A DNA stretch of 64,000 nt. Source: Flavobacterium saccharophilum (lineage in GTDB: Bacteria; Bacteroidota; Bacteroidia; Flavobacteriales; Flavobacteriaceae). Below the pieces are notes generated by a model that ran no database searches, had not been told where the DNA came from, and was given only the letters and a program-made list of their open reading frames with translations. Both the position numbers and the translations under genes were made by a program. Positions within the stretch are counted from its first letter, which is position 1. Each line of letters starts with the position of its first letter. This document shows, piece after piece, positions 51,766-60,678 of the stretch. Location of the stretch: NCBI RefSeq assembly GCF_900142735.1, contig NZ_FRBY01000005.1, forward strand, positions 1-64,000. Reading direction: 5' to 3'.

Positions 51766-52494
51766 CTATTCTGCTTGACTTTGAACAATTATTCCTGTTA
51801 CAACTGATTTGTTAACCGCAGTCGAAGAATTTTCCAAAGCACCCTGTACTGCTCCAACACGATTGCCTACAGATGTTTCCCAATCTTTATCCTTTCGTTC
51901 TTTGGCATAATAAGTTGAATGCCTTACGATGGATGATGTGGTCAGAATGATCCTCTTGTCCTCATTGCTAAACTGCGTGTTGGATATAACGGATGCTTCG
52001 AATGAAATTATGGATTGATGAATGACAGCATATTCATTAGTTTCCAATAACAGTATGGAATCCATAAAGTTGGAAAGAGAAATTTTAGCGGCATTTGTCA
52101 TTAAGGAATTAGCAATCGCCTGCTCTAATTTTATCTGAGGATCATTGACAGTTTCTTGAATTTCCTGAAAGTTACAAGGAAGACTTGTTCCCATATTTAA
52201 AAGATCGCTATTTAAAGCCGCGATAGAATCTACTTTTTGGCTAATTTGAGCAATCGTATTATAAGAATAATTTCCAGACAGGTAAACATCAAGGATGTCA
52301 TTGTGTATTTTACCTGCTATGTCATATACATTAGCCGGATTTTCAGGGTTCAGGTTCTGAAGCAGTTTTGCCGTTTTTTTAGATTTATTTTCAATAAGAC
52401 CATCATCTAAAATTTTGGCATTATCAATACTCTCACTGGTACAAGAAACAAATGGTGATGTTAAAACAACTAGCAATAATAAAAGATTTTTCAT
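51766..52494 (-). CDS. Exported lipoprotein-like hypothetical protein
   Basis: This 242-residue protein has a lipoprotein signal (LLLVVLTSPFVSC, Cys19) and a helical body with no recognised domain. It is the first gene of a pair with the small membrane protein. It may be an element surface or exclusion protein, but nothing in the sequence shows it. Confidence 0.5.
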   Translation of the reverse strand: MKNLLLLLVVLTSPFVSCTSESIDNAKILDDGLIENKSKKTAKLLQNLNPENPANVYDIAGKIHNDILDVYLSGNYSYNTIAQISQKVDSIAALNSDLLNMGTSLPCNFQEIQETVNDPQIKLEQAIANSLMTNAAKISLSNFMDSILLLETNEYAVIHQSIISFEASVISNTQFSNEDKRIILTTSSIVRHSTYYAKERKDKDWETSVGNRVGAVQGALENSSTAVNKSVVTGIIVQSQAE

Positions 52495-52650
52495 GATTAA
52501 AAGTGTTAAATGTAAAGACTGTTTTTTTTCAGTCAGTTCATTTCACCCGGGTTAGCAGAACTTTAATCCGGCACGATGCCAAATATTTTTGCTATTGAAT
52601 TCAAGACAAATCTAGAAGTAGAATTTTTGATTTGCAAAACGTTGTATGTG

Positions 52651-52689
52651 GATTTTCCGAATTTAGGGTATCGATTTTCCGAAAATCGA
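52651..52689. promoter_or_regulatory. Palindromic operator candidate with direct half-site
   Basis: TCGATTTTC-C-GAAAATCGA (52671-52689) is a perfect 19-base palindrome. GATTTTCCGAA also occurs 22 bases upstream (52651-52661), about two helical turns away. It lies about 160 bases before the TPR-AraC regulator gene. The gap 52495-52847 holds this site and no other gene. Confidence 0.5.
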
Positions 52690-52847
52690 CACACCTTTTT
52701 TAATCAAAAACATACTAATTATCAATACATTACGTTATTAATGATGCTATTTTGAACAAAACACAATATTATATTGACTCTATAGTGTTTTTAGCTGATA
52801 AAAATGCATTTTCATTTCAAATAATGTCTCCTTTTTTAATTTAGCTT

Positions 52848-54536
52848 ATGATTAAAAATTATATATTATTAGTAATTCTTTGCGCAGGAAATCAATTGTA
52901 TGCGCAGGAAATGGAATCGAAAATTTCCGATACGCTTCAAAGAAAAAACTATGATTACCTTTTTGAACGTATAGAAGCTACGGCTGAGGATAAAATAAAA
53001 CAAGCATATTATCTTCAATACTTTTTGAATAAGGCTAAAACGGATAAAAATTCTGAGGAAATTGTAAATGGATATAAAAATTATTTATTCTATTCTCCTG
53101 AAAAATTAAAATTGGTATATGCTGACAGTATGATTTATGCTGCTAAAAAAGCCAATGATAATGCTCTTATTGGCTCTGCTTATCTTTCAAAAGGAATTGT
53201 TTACTATGGACAGAAAAAACATAAACATGCTCTTGATAATTATCTTGTAGCCGATAATTACATTTCCAAAACCAGCGACAAGTACCTGACTTATAAGGTT
53301 AAATATAATATTGCAGGTGTAAAGTATTATCTCGGATTCTATGATGAGGCAATTTCGCTCTATACCGAATGCATTGATTATTTTAAAGAAAAGAATTCAA
53401 GAGCATATTTGAATTCTTTGCATTTGCTTGGTTTGTGTTATAACAGAATTGGTAATTACGGCTTATGTTCTGAAATAAATGAAAAAGGTATTCAGGAAGG
53501 AATAAGATTAGACAATAATGAAATGAAAGATTACTTCATTCATTCAGAAGGTATTAATCAATATTTTAAAAATAATTATAACACAGCTATAAAAAAGATT
53601 GCCTATTCAATTCCGACCATAAATAAAAACAAGGATTTTGCAAATGAATCTGTTGGTTATTTTTACATTGGAAAAAGCTATTGGGATCTCCATAAACCAG
53701 AAATGGCTTTGTTGTATTTTTTAAAAGTTGATAAGATTTTTGATGATAAAGGATATATACGTCCAGACTTGCGTCAGAACTATGAACTGATTATCAAATA
53801 TTATAAATCTAAAAAAGATCTTCATAAACAGCTGTATTATACGGATAAGCTACTAAAGGCAGACAGTATATTAGACAACAAGTTCATCTATCTTTCCGGC
53901 AGAGTTAGCAAAGTGTATGACAAGAAAGTATTACTAAAAGATAAGCGGGATATTGAAGAATTGTTTAATAAGAGGAAGTATAACGATTTTATTTTTACTG
54001 GTATCGTACTAGTATTATTTTTAATCGTATCATTCATTGCTTACAGGCATATCAGGAATAAGAATGTTTACAGGCAAAAATTTGAGGAATTGATGGCAAA
54101 AAATGAGGCAGTTTCTAAAGTGGAAGTCAAAAATGTAAGTAATGGAATTGGAAATATAAATAAAGATACTGTTGCAGATATACTTAAACAATTGGAAAAA
54201 TTCGAAAAAGATAAAAAATTTCTAGCAAAGGACCTGACTTCCGCAAAGCTTGCTGCAATCTTCAATTCAAATTCAAAATATTTATCAAAGATAATTTATC
54301 AATACAGAGGAAAGAAATTTGTGAGATACATTGCTGATCTTAAAATCAATTATCTAATAAAGTTGTTAAAAGAGGATAGTAAAATAAGGAAATATTCCAA
54401 TAGTGCATTGGCTGAAGAAGTTGGCTTTAGCAGTACTAAAACATTTACTCAGGCTTTTTTTGCAGAAGCTGGCTGTCCAACGTCTTATTTTATTGAAGAA
54501 CTAAATAAGATGTCTCAGGAAAATAAGATTCTTTGA
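52848..54536 (+). CDS. TPR membrane protein with AraC-type DNA-binding domain
   Basis: This 562-residue protein has a signal peptide (YILLVILCAGNQLYAQ), a TPR region (about 70-330), one membrane helix (about 377-395, FIFTGIVLVLFLIVSFIAY) and a cytoplasmic AraC-type HTH at about 455-555 (LAAIFNSNSKYLSKIIYQYR; ALAEEVGFSSTKTFTQAF). Such one-component membrane regulators are common in Flavobacteriia. The TPRs would sense outside signals and the HTH would bind DNA, possibly at the palindrome at 52671. Confidence 0.85.
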   Translation: MIKNYILLVILCAGNQLYAQEMESKISDTLQRKNYDYLFERIEATAEDKIKQAYYLQYFLNKAKTDKNSEEIVNGYKNYLFYSPEKLKLVYADSMIYAAKKANDNALIGSAYLSKGIVYYGQKKHKHALDNYLVADNYISKTSDKYLTYKVKYNIAGVKYYLGFYDEAISLYTECIDYFKEKNSRAYLNSLHLLGLCYNRIGNYGLCSEINEKGIQEGIRLDNNEMKDYFIHSEGINQYFKNNYNTAIKKIAYSIPTINKNKDFANESVGYFYIGKSYWDLHKPEMALLYFLKVDKIFDDKGYIRPDLRQNYELIIKYYKSKKDLHKQLYYTDKLLKADSILDNKFIYLSGRVSKVYDKKVLLKDKRDIEELFNKRKYNDFIFTGIVLVLFLIVSFIAYRHIRNKNVYRQKFEELMAKNEAVSKVEVKNVSNGIGNINKDTVADILKQLEKFEKDKKFLAKDLTSAKLAAIFNSNSKYLSKIIYQYRGKKFVRYIADLKINYLIKLLKEDSKIRKYSNSALAEEVGFSSTKTFTQAFFAEAGCPTSYFIEELNKMSQENKIL

Positions 54537-54561
54537 ATAAATAATTCCTATAATAATTATG

Positions 54562-54581
54562 AATTAAAAACGTTTTTAATT
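54562..54581. promoter_or_regulatory. 20-bp palindrome at the histone-like gene promoter
   Basis: AATTAAAAACGTTTTTAATT is a perfect palindrome that runs into TTTTGC, overlapping the likely -7 region of the gene at 54651. A bound protein here could block transcription. Confidence 0.45.
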
Positions 54582-54650
54582 TTTGCAGCAAAGTTGCAAT
54601 ATAACAAGCAAAGTTTTATTTTCGCTGCCTTAATTTAATAAAAACATATC

Positions 54651-54827
54651 ATGAAAGATTTAGTAGCTAAAATAAACGCCGAAATCGAAACATTTAAAAC
54701 AGAATCAGATTCACTAATTGAAAAAGGTGTTAAAGCAGCTGGAGCGAGAGCTCGTAAATCAACTTTAGAAATTGAAAAACTTTTAAAAGAGTTTAGAAAA
54801 GTTTCTATTGAAGAGTCGAAAAAATAA
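54651..54827 (+). CDS. Histone H1-like DNA-binding protein (58 aa)
   Basis: This 58-residue, lysine-rich helical protein begins MKDLVAKINAEIETFKTES and contains GVKAAGARARKSTLEIEKLL. I recognise it as the short histone H1 (Hc1)-like protein of Flavobacterium and relatives, which binds DNA non-specifically. It has its own promoter region and a strong terminator. On a mobile element it could act as a nucleoid protein; alternatively this stretch may be chromosomal. Confidence 0.85.
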   Translation: MKDLVAKINAEIETFKTESDSLIEKGVKAAGARARKSTLEIEKLLKEFRKVSIEESKK

Positions 54828-54841
54828 ATTCATTTTACTGT

Positions 54842-54875
54842 AAAGGGCTGTGGTCATAAAGACAGCCCTTTTTTA
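54842..54875 (+). terminator. Terminator after the histone-like gene
   Basis: AAGGGCTGT pairs with ACAGCCCTT over about 10 bases, followed by T4-6. Confidence 0.85.
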
Positions 54876-54982
54876 TAATTCAAGAAAAACTATTCATATA
54901 ATTAATCCATTCCAAGCGTTATAGAAAACTATTCGTGGTTAAAACAATTGCTAAAATTGCATTTATTAAAGTATTTGTTTTA

Positions 54983-57019
54983 TTATACAATTGGACTAAT
55001 CATGAGCTGTTCAATTTTATTATATTTAAAGGTTAGTCCTTTAGTTGCTTCATCAAAAGATGCATCAGAATTTTCAAAAGATGCAAAAACTAGTACTTGT
55101 TGCTCTTTGAATTTTGAAAGTTCCACTAATAAACTCCTAAAACTTTCCTTTGACATATCTTGTTGTTTAGGTTCATCTAAAATGATAAGTTTCGGATGAT
55201 TAGTATTATATTGTATAGATGTTTGAAGCAATGCAGTTGTATAAGCCCAAATACATCTTATAAAATCGCTTGCAGAAGAATCGAATTTTATGTTATAAAA
55301 TTGTTCAGCATCTGTTTTTTGAGCTAAAGGTAAATAAGTGTCAGTTGAAATTCTAATTGCCTCAAATGGTTTGCTTTGGTATTTAAATAATCGCAGTAGA
55401 TTTATGAAGTTATTTTTAAGAGTTGCAAGTTTTTGCCTATCTAAATCAGAAAAAAAGTCTTTGGGTAAATCCTTCTCTTTATTTAATAAATTTTCATATT
55501 CTGAAGAAAGATTTTTTAAATCTTCAATTAGGGGATTAAAATTTTCTAGTATCTTATTAAAAAATTCAACTCTTCTTTTTAAATCAATTCTTTTTTCGAT
55601 TTCAATTACAGATGGTAATCTTTCATCTTGAATTAATTCTTTCTTTAAATCTCTAATTTGTTGACGGATTTCAATTATTAAATTTTGATAGTCTTTTAAT
55701 TTTGACTCTTTTTCGTATATAGTGTTTTTTTGCCCATCAATGTATACTCTTATCATTCTTTCTTGAGAGTCTAAATAAGAAATATTATCCTCAATCCTCA
55801 TTGGAGTTTGCTGGATATCGCTTGGAAGTAATGAATCTTTTAATTCGTGTGCGCAAGTAGGACAAATATTTTTTGCTATTTCTGTTGGTAAATCACCTCC
55901 TAATTTATTGACTTTTAATGCTCCCTTATTTTTTCTTAGATCATCTTGTACAGCTATAATTTGCTTTTCATATTGATTTAATTTCTCTCTGTCAAAATTA
56001 AGCTCAGGAGATAACAATTCAAAATTTAATGAAACTTGATTTAATTTATCATTTAATTTATTTAGTTCAGTTTCATTTTTGCTAACATTGGAACCTACAG
56101 TTACTGTCTGTCCATTTTCTAAAATTGATAATTCATTTTTTTGAATTTCATTTAGTTTAGCTAAAGTAATTGATTTTTCATCTTTTATTAGCGATATATA
56201 AATACCGTCATAATTATTTAAGATTAGAGGATTATTGTCTATACCAATGATTTTACCTCCACTCCTTTCAGCTAAATGTTGAAATTTGGAAAATAAATTT
56301 TGCCACCTATTATTTATATTTTGTTTTACCGAGTTTAGCTGTTGTTTTCTTTTTTCATTTTCAAAAACATCGAGATTAAGTAAAAATTCAACAACTCTTT
56401 GTTCTGTATTTCTCATACCAAAGTACGGCATTGTTGCGAAAAAGTCACTCCAGCCAGTTTTTTGTTCAATGATGAATGCTGGTGCAAGTTGTTGTAGATA
56501 GAGTTTATGCAAATCTCCTTTTGCAGTAACAACCTCTGGAAGATTTATTTCTAAAAACTCAGTCAAATATAAATGGAATCCGTAAAGTTCATCAGAAGCT
56601 GAACCTGCATCATGAACATACATTTGTCGTGATTCAATTGTTTGACTTTCTCCAGTTAATAATCCTCCAAAATAAACATCTACTAATTGTGCTTTTCTTG
56701 AACCACTTGTAACACTTCTTTTAATTGTTATGATTTCTTTATTTTCAATTTCAAGAAATATGAATGATTGGTTAATATTATGTTTTGTGCCACGTGGAAA
56801 TTCAACTTGGTCCTTTAATACAGACTGCATTGTTTTCTCATTTTTTCCACCCAGCAGTTCTTCAAATCCCAAACCGTAAATTATTGATTGAAATAAGCTA
56901 CTTTTTCCGGATGTATTATTACCCCTAATTATATTTAACCCATCGGAAAAATTAAATTCAGCACCAAATAATCCATCTGTTGTATTCACTTCAATTTTAA
57001 TAGCTCTAATTTTCAGCAT
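54983..57019 (-). CDS. Rad50/SMC-like ATPase of an ABC-3C-type system
   Basis: This 678-residue protein has Walker A RGNNTSGKSSLFQ near 35-47, a coiled coil, a zinc-hook-like CPTCAHE near residue 390, a second coiled coil and Walker B KLIILDEPKQQD near 610. This is the Rad50/SMC plan. It is the last gene of three on the minus strand and overlaps the middle gene by 14 bases. ABC-three-component conflict systems use just this ATPase with a small middle component and an effector. Confidence 0.85.
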   Translation of the reverse strand: MLKIRAIKIEVNTTDGLFGAEFNFSDGLNIIRGNNTSGKSSLFQSIIYGLGFEELLGGKNEKTMQSVLKDQVEFPRGTKHNINQSFIFLEIENKEIITIKRSVTSGSRKAQLVDVYFGGLLTGESQTIESRQMYVHDAGSASDELYGFHLYLTEFLEINLPEVVTAKGDLHKLYLQQLAPAFIIEQKTGWSDFFATMPYFGMRNTEQRVVEFLLNLDVFENEKRKQQLNSVKQNINNRWQNLFSKFQHLAERSGGKIIGIDNNPLILNNYDGIYISLIKDEKSITLAKLNEIQKNELSILENGQTVTVGSNVSKNETELNKLNDKLNQVSLNFELLSPELNFDREKLNQYEKQIIAVQDDLRKNKGALKVNKLGGDLPTEIAKNICPTCAHELKDSLLPSDIQQTPMRIEDNISYLDSQERMIRVYIDGQKNTIYEKESKLKDYQNLIIEIRQQIRDLKKELIQDERLPSVIEIEKRIDLKRRVEFFNKILENFNPLIEDLKNLSSEYENLLNKEKDLPKDFFSDLDRQKLATLKNNFINLLRLFKYQSKPFEAIRISTDTYLPLAQKTDAEQFYNIKFDSSASDFIRCIWAYTTALLQTSIQYNTNHPKLIILDEPKQQDMSKESFRSLLVELSKFKEQQVLVFASFENSDASFDEATKGLTFKYNKIEQLMISPIV

Positions 57020-57497
57020 AATTTATATTCCATTGGTTTGACATTGCATTAATTCGGCTATCTGTAATTTTACTTTTTCCTATAAAGGTGAGAAACGACT
57101 TTTCCTTATCAAATAATTCCGTATCTGAATTTATCATTTGATAAAATTTAAATCCCTTTTCAGTTAATTTGTAATTTTTACCATTTACAACATCGCATAT
57201 ATTTTCTGCAATTGCATATTGTAATGCTCTATTGAGAGCAGGTTCGATACTCCAAACCGAAAAATCAGTTTGAAAATTACTTGTAACATAATCCTTTAAT
57301 TTTGAAATATTTTTGTCTGATGATAGAGCCCATGAAAAAAGATGTAATTTTAAAAGATTCGAAGTTTCAGCTCTACAACAAAGACGTAAAGTTAAAACTA
57401 TTAAAGCTATTTTATACATAGGTCTATAATCAGCAGGAATTGGTATTGGTCTTTGGGTAAAGGATAGTTTCTTTATGTTTAATTCTTGCTCTTTCAT
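57006..57497 (-). CDS. Middle component of an ABC-3C-type system
   Basis: This 163-residue protein is largely helical with a likely winged helix (about 75-125; ALQYAIAENICDVVNGKNYK, LTEKGFKFYQMI). Small winged-helix proteins between effector and ATPase are the middle components of ABC-3C systems. It overlaps the effector gene stop by one base and the ATPase start by 14 bases, so all three are coupled. The family assignment is by layout and fold pattern only. Confidence 0.65.
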   Translation of the reverse strand: MKEQELNIKKLSFTQRPIPIPADYRPMYKIALIVLTLRLCCRAETSNLLKLHLFSWALSSDKNISKLKDYVTSNFQTDFSVWSIEPALNRALQYAIAENICDVVNGKNYKLTEKGFKFYQMINSDTELFDKEKSFLTFIGKSKITDSRINAMSNQWNINYAEN

Positions 57498-58423
57498 TAA
57501 TCAAAATTTATTGGACATCTTAAAATCCAGTCTGCTAAAACTTGTTCCGTTAATCTGTCAATTGTAATTTGGTCTATGTAACTAAATGCTTCTTTTAATT
57601 TAACCTTTAAATCATTTTCAATTTGTTTATATAATGTATTGTTATCTTCTGTATTAACAATGCAAATTTCTGTTAGTTTCTTTTCGAATAGACTAACAAC
57701 TCTAACAAATTTCTCATAATCAGTTGGGAATTTTTCTTGCATAATTTTAACAGCTATATTGCCATTTAAAAAATGCTCAATAGAATTTTGAGTAAGTGCA
57801 TTTATTTTACTGTCTCTGTTTGAAATACTTGCGTTAATTCTTTGTCCATGCTTCCTTATAGCATTGTCTACAAGTGAAATTTGTTTTGTTTTCCAATCAG
57901 CTATTTCAACATCTGATTTTTCAGTTAAGGGATTTATTTCAATTTTTTTCTCTCTGTAATTTAAAACTAAAGGAATTTGCGAAGCAAAGAAATCAATATC
58001 GTAAATCAAAACATCAAAATCATCATCTAAAATGGAGAGATTTAATTTTTTATATTCTTCAGCTTTATCCTGACAATGTTTGACAATATCTTTCTTTTTA
58101 TAGCCAGGAGTTACAAAAATCCATTGCTTTACTTTTATTGATTTTAAATATTTTTTTAATTCTGCCTCATTAAATATTAATTTCTTTAAATCAGTTGTAA
58201 TTTTGTCTCTTTGCTCTTCGTAGAGTTTATCAGGATTGTATTCTTCATTTGGACAGTAGCATTGAAATAGAATACCATTTCTTGTAAATCCCTCAATTCC
58301 TAAATCACCTTGCCAAGCTGGCATTTCTTGATAACCTTCAGCCTCATATTTTATTTTGAAACATACTTGGCAAAATGATTCCCAAGAATTCCCATCAAAA
58401 TTTCCGTGCTCGGTTTTATACAT
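57497..58423 (-). CDS. Restriction-endonuclease-fold effector of an ABC-3C-type system
   Basis: This 308-residue protein begins with a restriction-endonuclease-like domain: Glu15 in SWESFC, Asp40 in GDLGIEGF, and Gln54-x-Tyr56 in FQCYCP replace the usual D..ExK, a variant I associate with the QxYxP restriction-fold effectors. The remaining helical part (about 170-308) may contact the ATPase complex. It is the first gene of the set. Probable action is DNA cleavage upon detection of invading DNA. Confidence 0.7.
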   Translation of the reverse strand: MYKTEHGNFDGNSWESFCQVCFKIKYEAEGYQEMPAWQGDLGIEGFTRNGILFQCYCPNEEYNPDKLYEEQRDKITTDLKKLIFNEAELKKYLKSIKVKQWIFVTPGYKKKDIVKHCQDKAEEYKKLNLSILDDDFDVLIYDIDFFASQIPLVLNYREKKIEINPLTEKSDVEIADWKTKQISLVDNAIRKHGQRINASISNRDSKINALTQNSIEHFLNGNIAVKIMQEKFPTDYEKFVRVVSLFEKKLTEICIVNTEDNNTLYKQIENDLKVKLKEAFSYIDQITIDRLTEQVLADWILRCPINFD

Positions 58424-58532
58424 ATTCTACTTTGTGATTTATCATATTAGTAAAAGGTAAATTTAATAGATTTTTTCTGGTTTAAATATTTTTGTTTAAC
58501 GTTGTAATTTTGTTCTGCTGATTAATTAAAGA

Positions 58533-58655
58533 TCAATCAGTTACAAATATATTAAGTCTCTTACTTTTCCAATTAATTGCTTCTAATAATTCATTTGATC
58601 TTTTATAAATATCAAACATATAAAAATACTTTAGTTTTTTTTTACGGTTTTCCAT
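58533..58655 (-). CDS. Possible 40-residue peptide gene
   Basis: A minus-strand frame reads MENRKKKLKYFYMFDIYKRS and continues to a TGA stop. The codon pattern looks protein-like (KRSNELLEAINWKSKRLNIF), but there is no recognised family and no clear promoter. It may be a remnant of a lost gene. The rest of the 58424-58877 gap is AT-rich and holds no other feature I can support. Confidence 0.25.
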   Translation of the reverse strand: MENRKKKLKYFYMFDIYKRSNELLEAINWKSKRLNIFVTD

Positions 58656-58877
58656 AACAGTATCTTTTTAATTAGCAAATTAATTCTTTTGATTAATAAA
58701 ATTATCAAGTATAAATACCTGTTTTTAATTTTTTATTACAATACTGTATGTATTATGTATCATTGCAATCTTTATCTGAAGAACAGCTATATAACATTGG
58801 CAATTAATTATTTTTTTTGCCGAAATTATATTTATAATTAAAAAATGATTACTTTCACATTTCAAAACTGATATAAG

Positions 58878-59603
58878 TTGAACAAAGCCCTAGAACATAA
58901 AATTCATTATTACTTTGGTAACAATAAAAAACTTTCAAAACCGGAGTTTGTTTTAGCTATCAAAAAAGATTTTCCATCTTGGTCAGGAAACACCATTAAT
59001 ATGTACCTATCTCAACTAAAAAAAGAGGGCATTATTCATAACACTTCAAGAGGTTTTTACGAGTTAGGCAGTAGCGAAAAGTTTAAACCAATGATTACTC
59101 CATCGCTAAAAAAAATATATAACAGGATACATAAAGACTATCCATTTGTAAATTATTGCGTTTGGAATACTTCCTGGATTAACGATTTAATGCGTCACCA
59201 GCCTTTTAAAACTTACACAGTAATTGAAGTAGAAAAAGAAGCAGTAGAACAGATCTTCAATAGTTTTAATGATAATTTTAAAAATGTTTATCTAAATCCT
59301 GATGAAGAGATATTTGATAGATACATAAGTTATGCCGATGAAGTCATTATAATAAAAAACTTAATTTCAGAAGCTCCAATTGAAAAAACAGATAAAGTTA
59401 GTATACCAACTTTAGAAAAACTATTGGTAGATATGCTTATTGATAATCGACTTTTTGCGGCACAACAAGGGGAAATAGATTTTATTTTTAAAACTGCACT
59501 ACAGAAATATCCATTAAATAGATTAAAAATGAAACGATACGCAATGAGAAGAAATCGCGAAAATGAATTACAGAATATTTTCAATGTCATTTCGGCAAAA
59601 TAA
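58878..59603 (+). CDS. AbiEi-like antitoxin
   Basis: This 241-residue protein has an N-terminal winged helix (about 15-65; LSKPEFVLAIKKDFPSWSGN, then GIIHNTSRGFYELG) and a C-terminal domain typical of AbiEi-type antitoxins. The start is TTG at 58878; a TGA stop lies 9 bases upstream in frame and the next ATG would remove the helix. It precedes the AbiEii-like toxin gene. In known type IV systems AbiEi represses its own promoter and neutralises the toxin. Confidence 0.8.
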   Translation: MNKALEHKIHYYFGNNKKLSKPEFVLAIKKDFPSWSGNTINMYLSQLKKEGIIHNTSRGFYELGSSEKFKPMITPSLKKIYNRIHKDYPFVNYCVWNTSWINDLMRHQPFKTYTVIEVEKEAVEQIFNSFNDNFKNVYLNPDEEIFDRYISYADEVIIIKNLISEAPIEKTDKVSIPTLEKLLVDMLIDNRLFAAQQGEIDFIFKTALQKYPLNRLKMKRYAMRRNRENELQNIFNVISAK

Positions 59604-59631
59604 TCATTTTTTTGCCAATAATATACAATTG

Positions 59632-60678
59632 ATGATAAATAACGAAACCCATACAATAGAGTGGATACTTAGCTTAAAAAACAAGTTAGGAAAACGAGTA
59701 GATCCCAAATTAATTGAAAAAGTAATTTGGGCATTAACACTATTAGAGCAACTAAAAACAAAAGGATTAAATTTCACATTTAAAGGCGGTACAGCATTAT
59801 TACTAGCTACTGAAGTACCTAAACGATTCTCCATAGATATTGATATTATTACGGAGCACTCCGAACAGGAAATCATTACTGTTCTACAAAAAATTGTAGA
59901 TGAAGAGGTTTTTCTAAGCTGGGAAGACGACAACCATCGTAAACATACCCCAGATGCACCAATTGGGCATTTCAAAGCGTATTATAAAAGCGTTGTAGAC
60001 GGAAATATTGAACCTATTCTTTTAGATTTGTTATATACACCAAATCCATATCCGGAAGTCCAAGAAGTACCAATAAAACATAGTTGGTTATCTACTTCAA
60101 AAGACGAAACTATAATTACAATGCCTACCTTTTACGCAATCTTAGGAGATAAACTAACTGCATTTGCTCCCAAAACAACAGGAATCCTTTATAGTAAAAA
60201 TCGTCCTGTTGAAATTATAAAACAGCTATACGATATAGCATTTCTTTTCGATAACATAGATAATTTAGAAATAGTTAAAAGTAGTTATACTAAAGTAGTT
60301 CATGAAGAGATTGGTTTTCGAAAATTAGAAATAACACCGAAAGAAGTTTTAAATGATACCTCACAAGCATGTTATATCCTTGCCGAAAGAGATTTAAAAT
60401 CTGAAGAATTTAATCATTTACAACTCGGTATTAAAAACTTTACCAATTTTATTATTGACAGATTTGGCATAGATGAAGCTATAATAGCCGCTGCTAAAGT
60501 TGCTTATCTAACCAAACTGATTCAATCAGAAGAGCTGGGAACAATACAGAAATTTAAAAATCCTCTAGAAATTAAGGATTGGTTAATCGAAGACCAAAAC
60601 TATAATAAAGTAAATAAATTAAAAAAGAATAATCCAGAAGCTTTTTACTATTGGTATAAAGCTTTAAAAACAGAATAA
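59632..60678 (+). CDS. AbiEii-like nucleotidyltransferase toxin
   Basis: This 348-residue protein carries the nucleotidyltransferase motif FKGGTALLLATEVPKRFSID followed by IDII, typical of AbiEii/AbiGii toxins that modify tRNA or other targets. I chose ATG 59632; an upstream ATG at 59563 would overlap the antitoxin gene by 41 bases. Its stop abuts the hsdM start with no gap, so the toxin is in the restriction operon. Confidence 0.88.
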   Translation: MINNETHTIEWILSLKNKLGKRVDPKLIEKVIWALTLLEQLKTKGLNFTFKGGTALLLATEVPKRFSIDIDIITEHSEQEIITVLQKIVDEEVFLSWEDDNHRKHTPDAPIGHFKAYYKSVVDGNIEPILLDLLYTPNPYPEVQEVPIKHSWLSTSKDETIITMPTFYAILGDKLTAFAPKTTGILYSKNRPVEIIKQLYDIAFLFDNIDNLEIVKSSYTKVVHEEIGFRKLEITPKEVLNDTSQACYILAERDLKSEEFNHLQLGIKNFTNFIIDRFGIDEAIIAAAKVAYLTKLIQSEELGTIQKFKNPLEIKDWLIEDQNYNKVNKLKKNNPEAFYYWYKALKTE

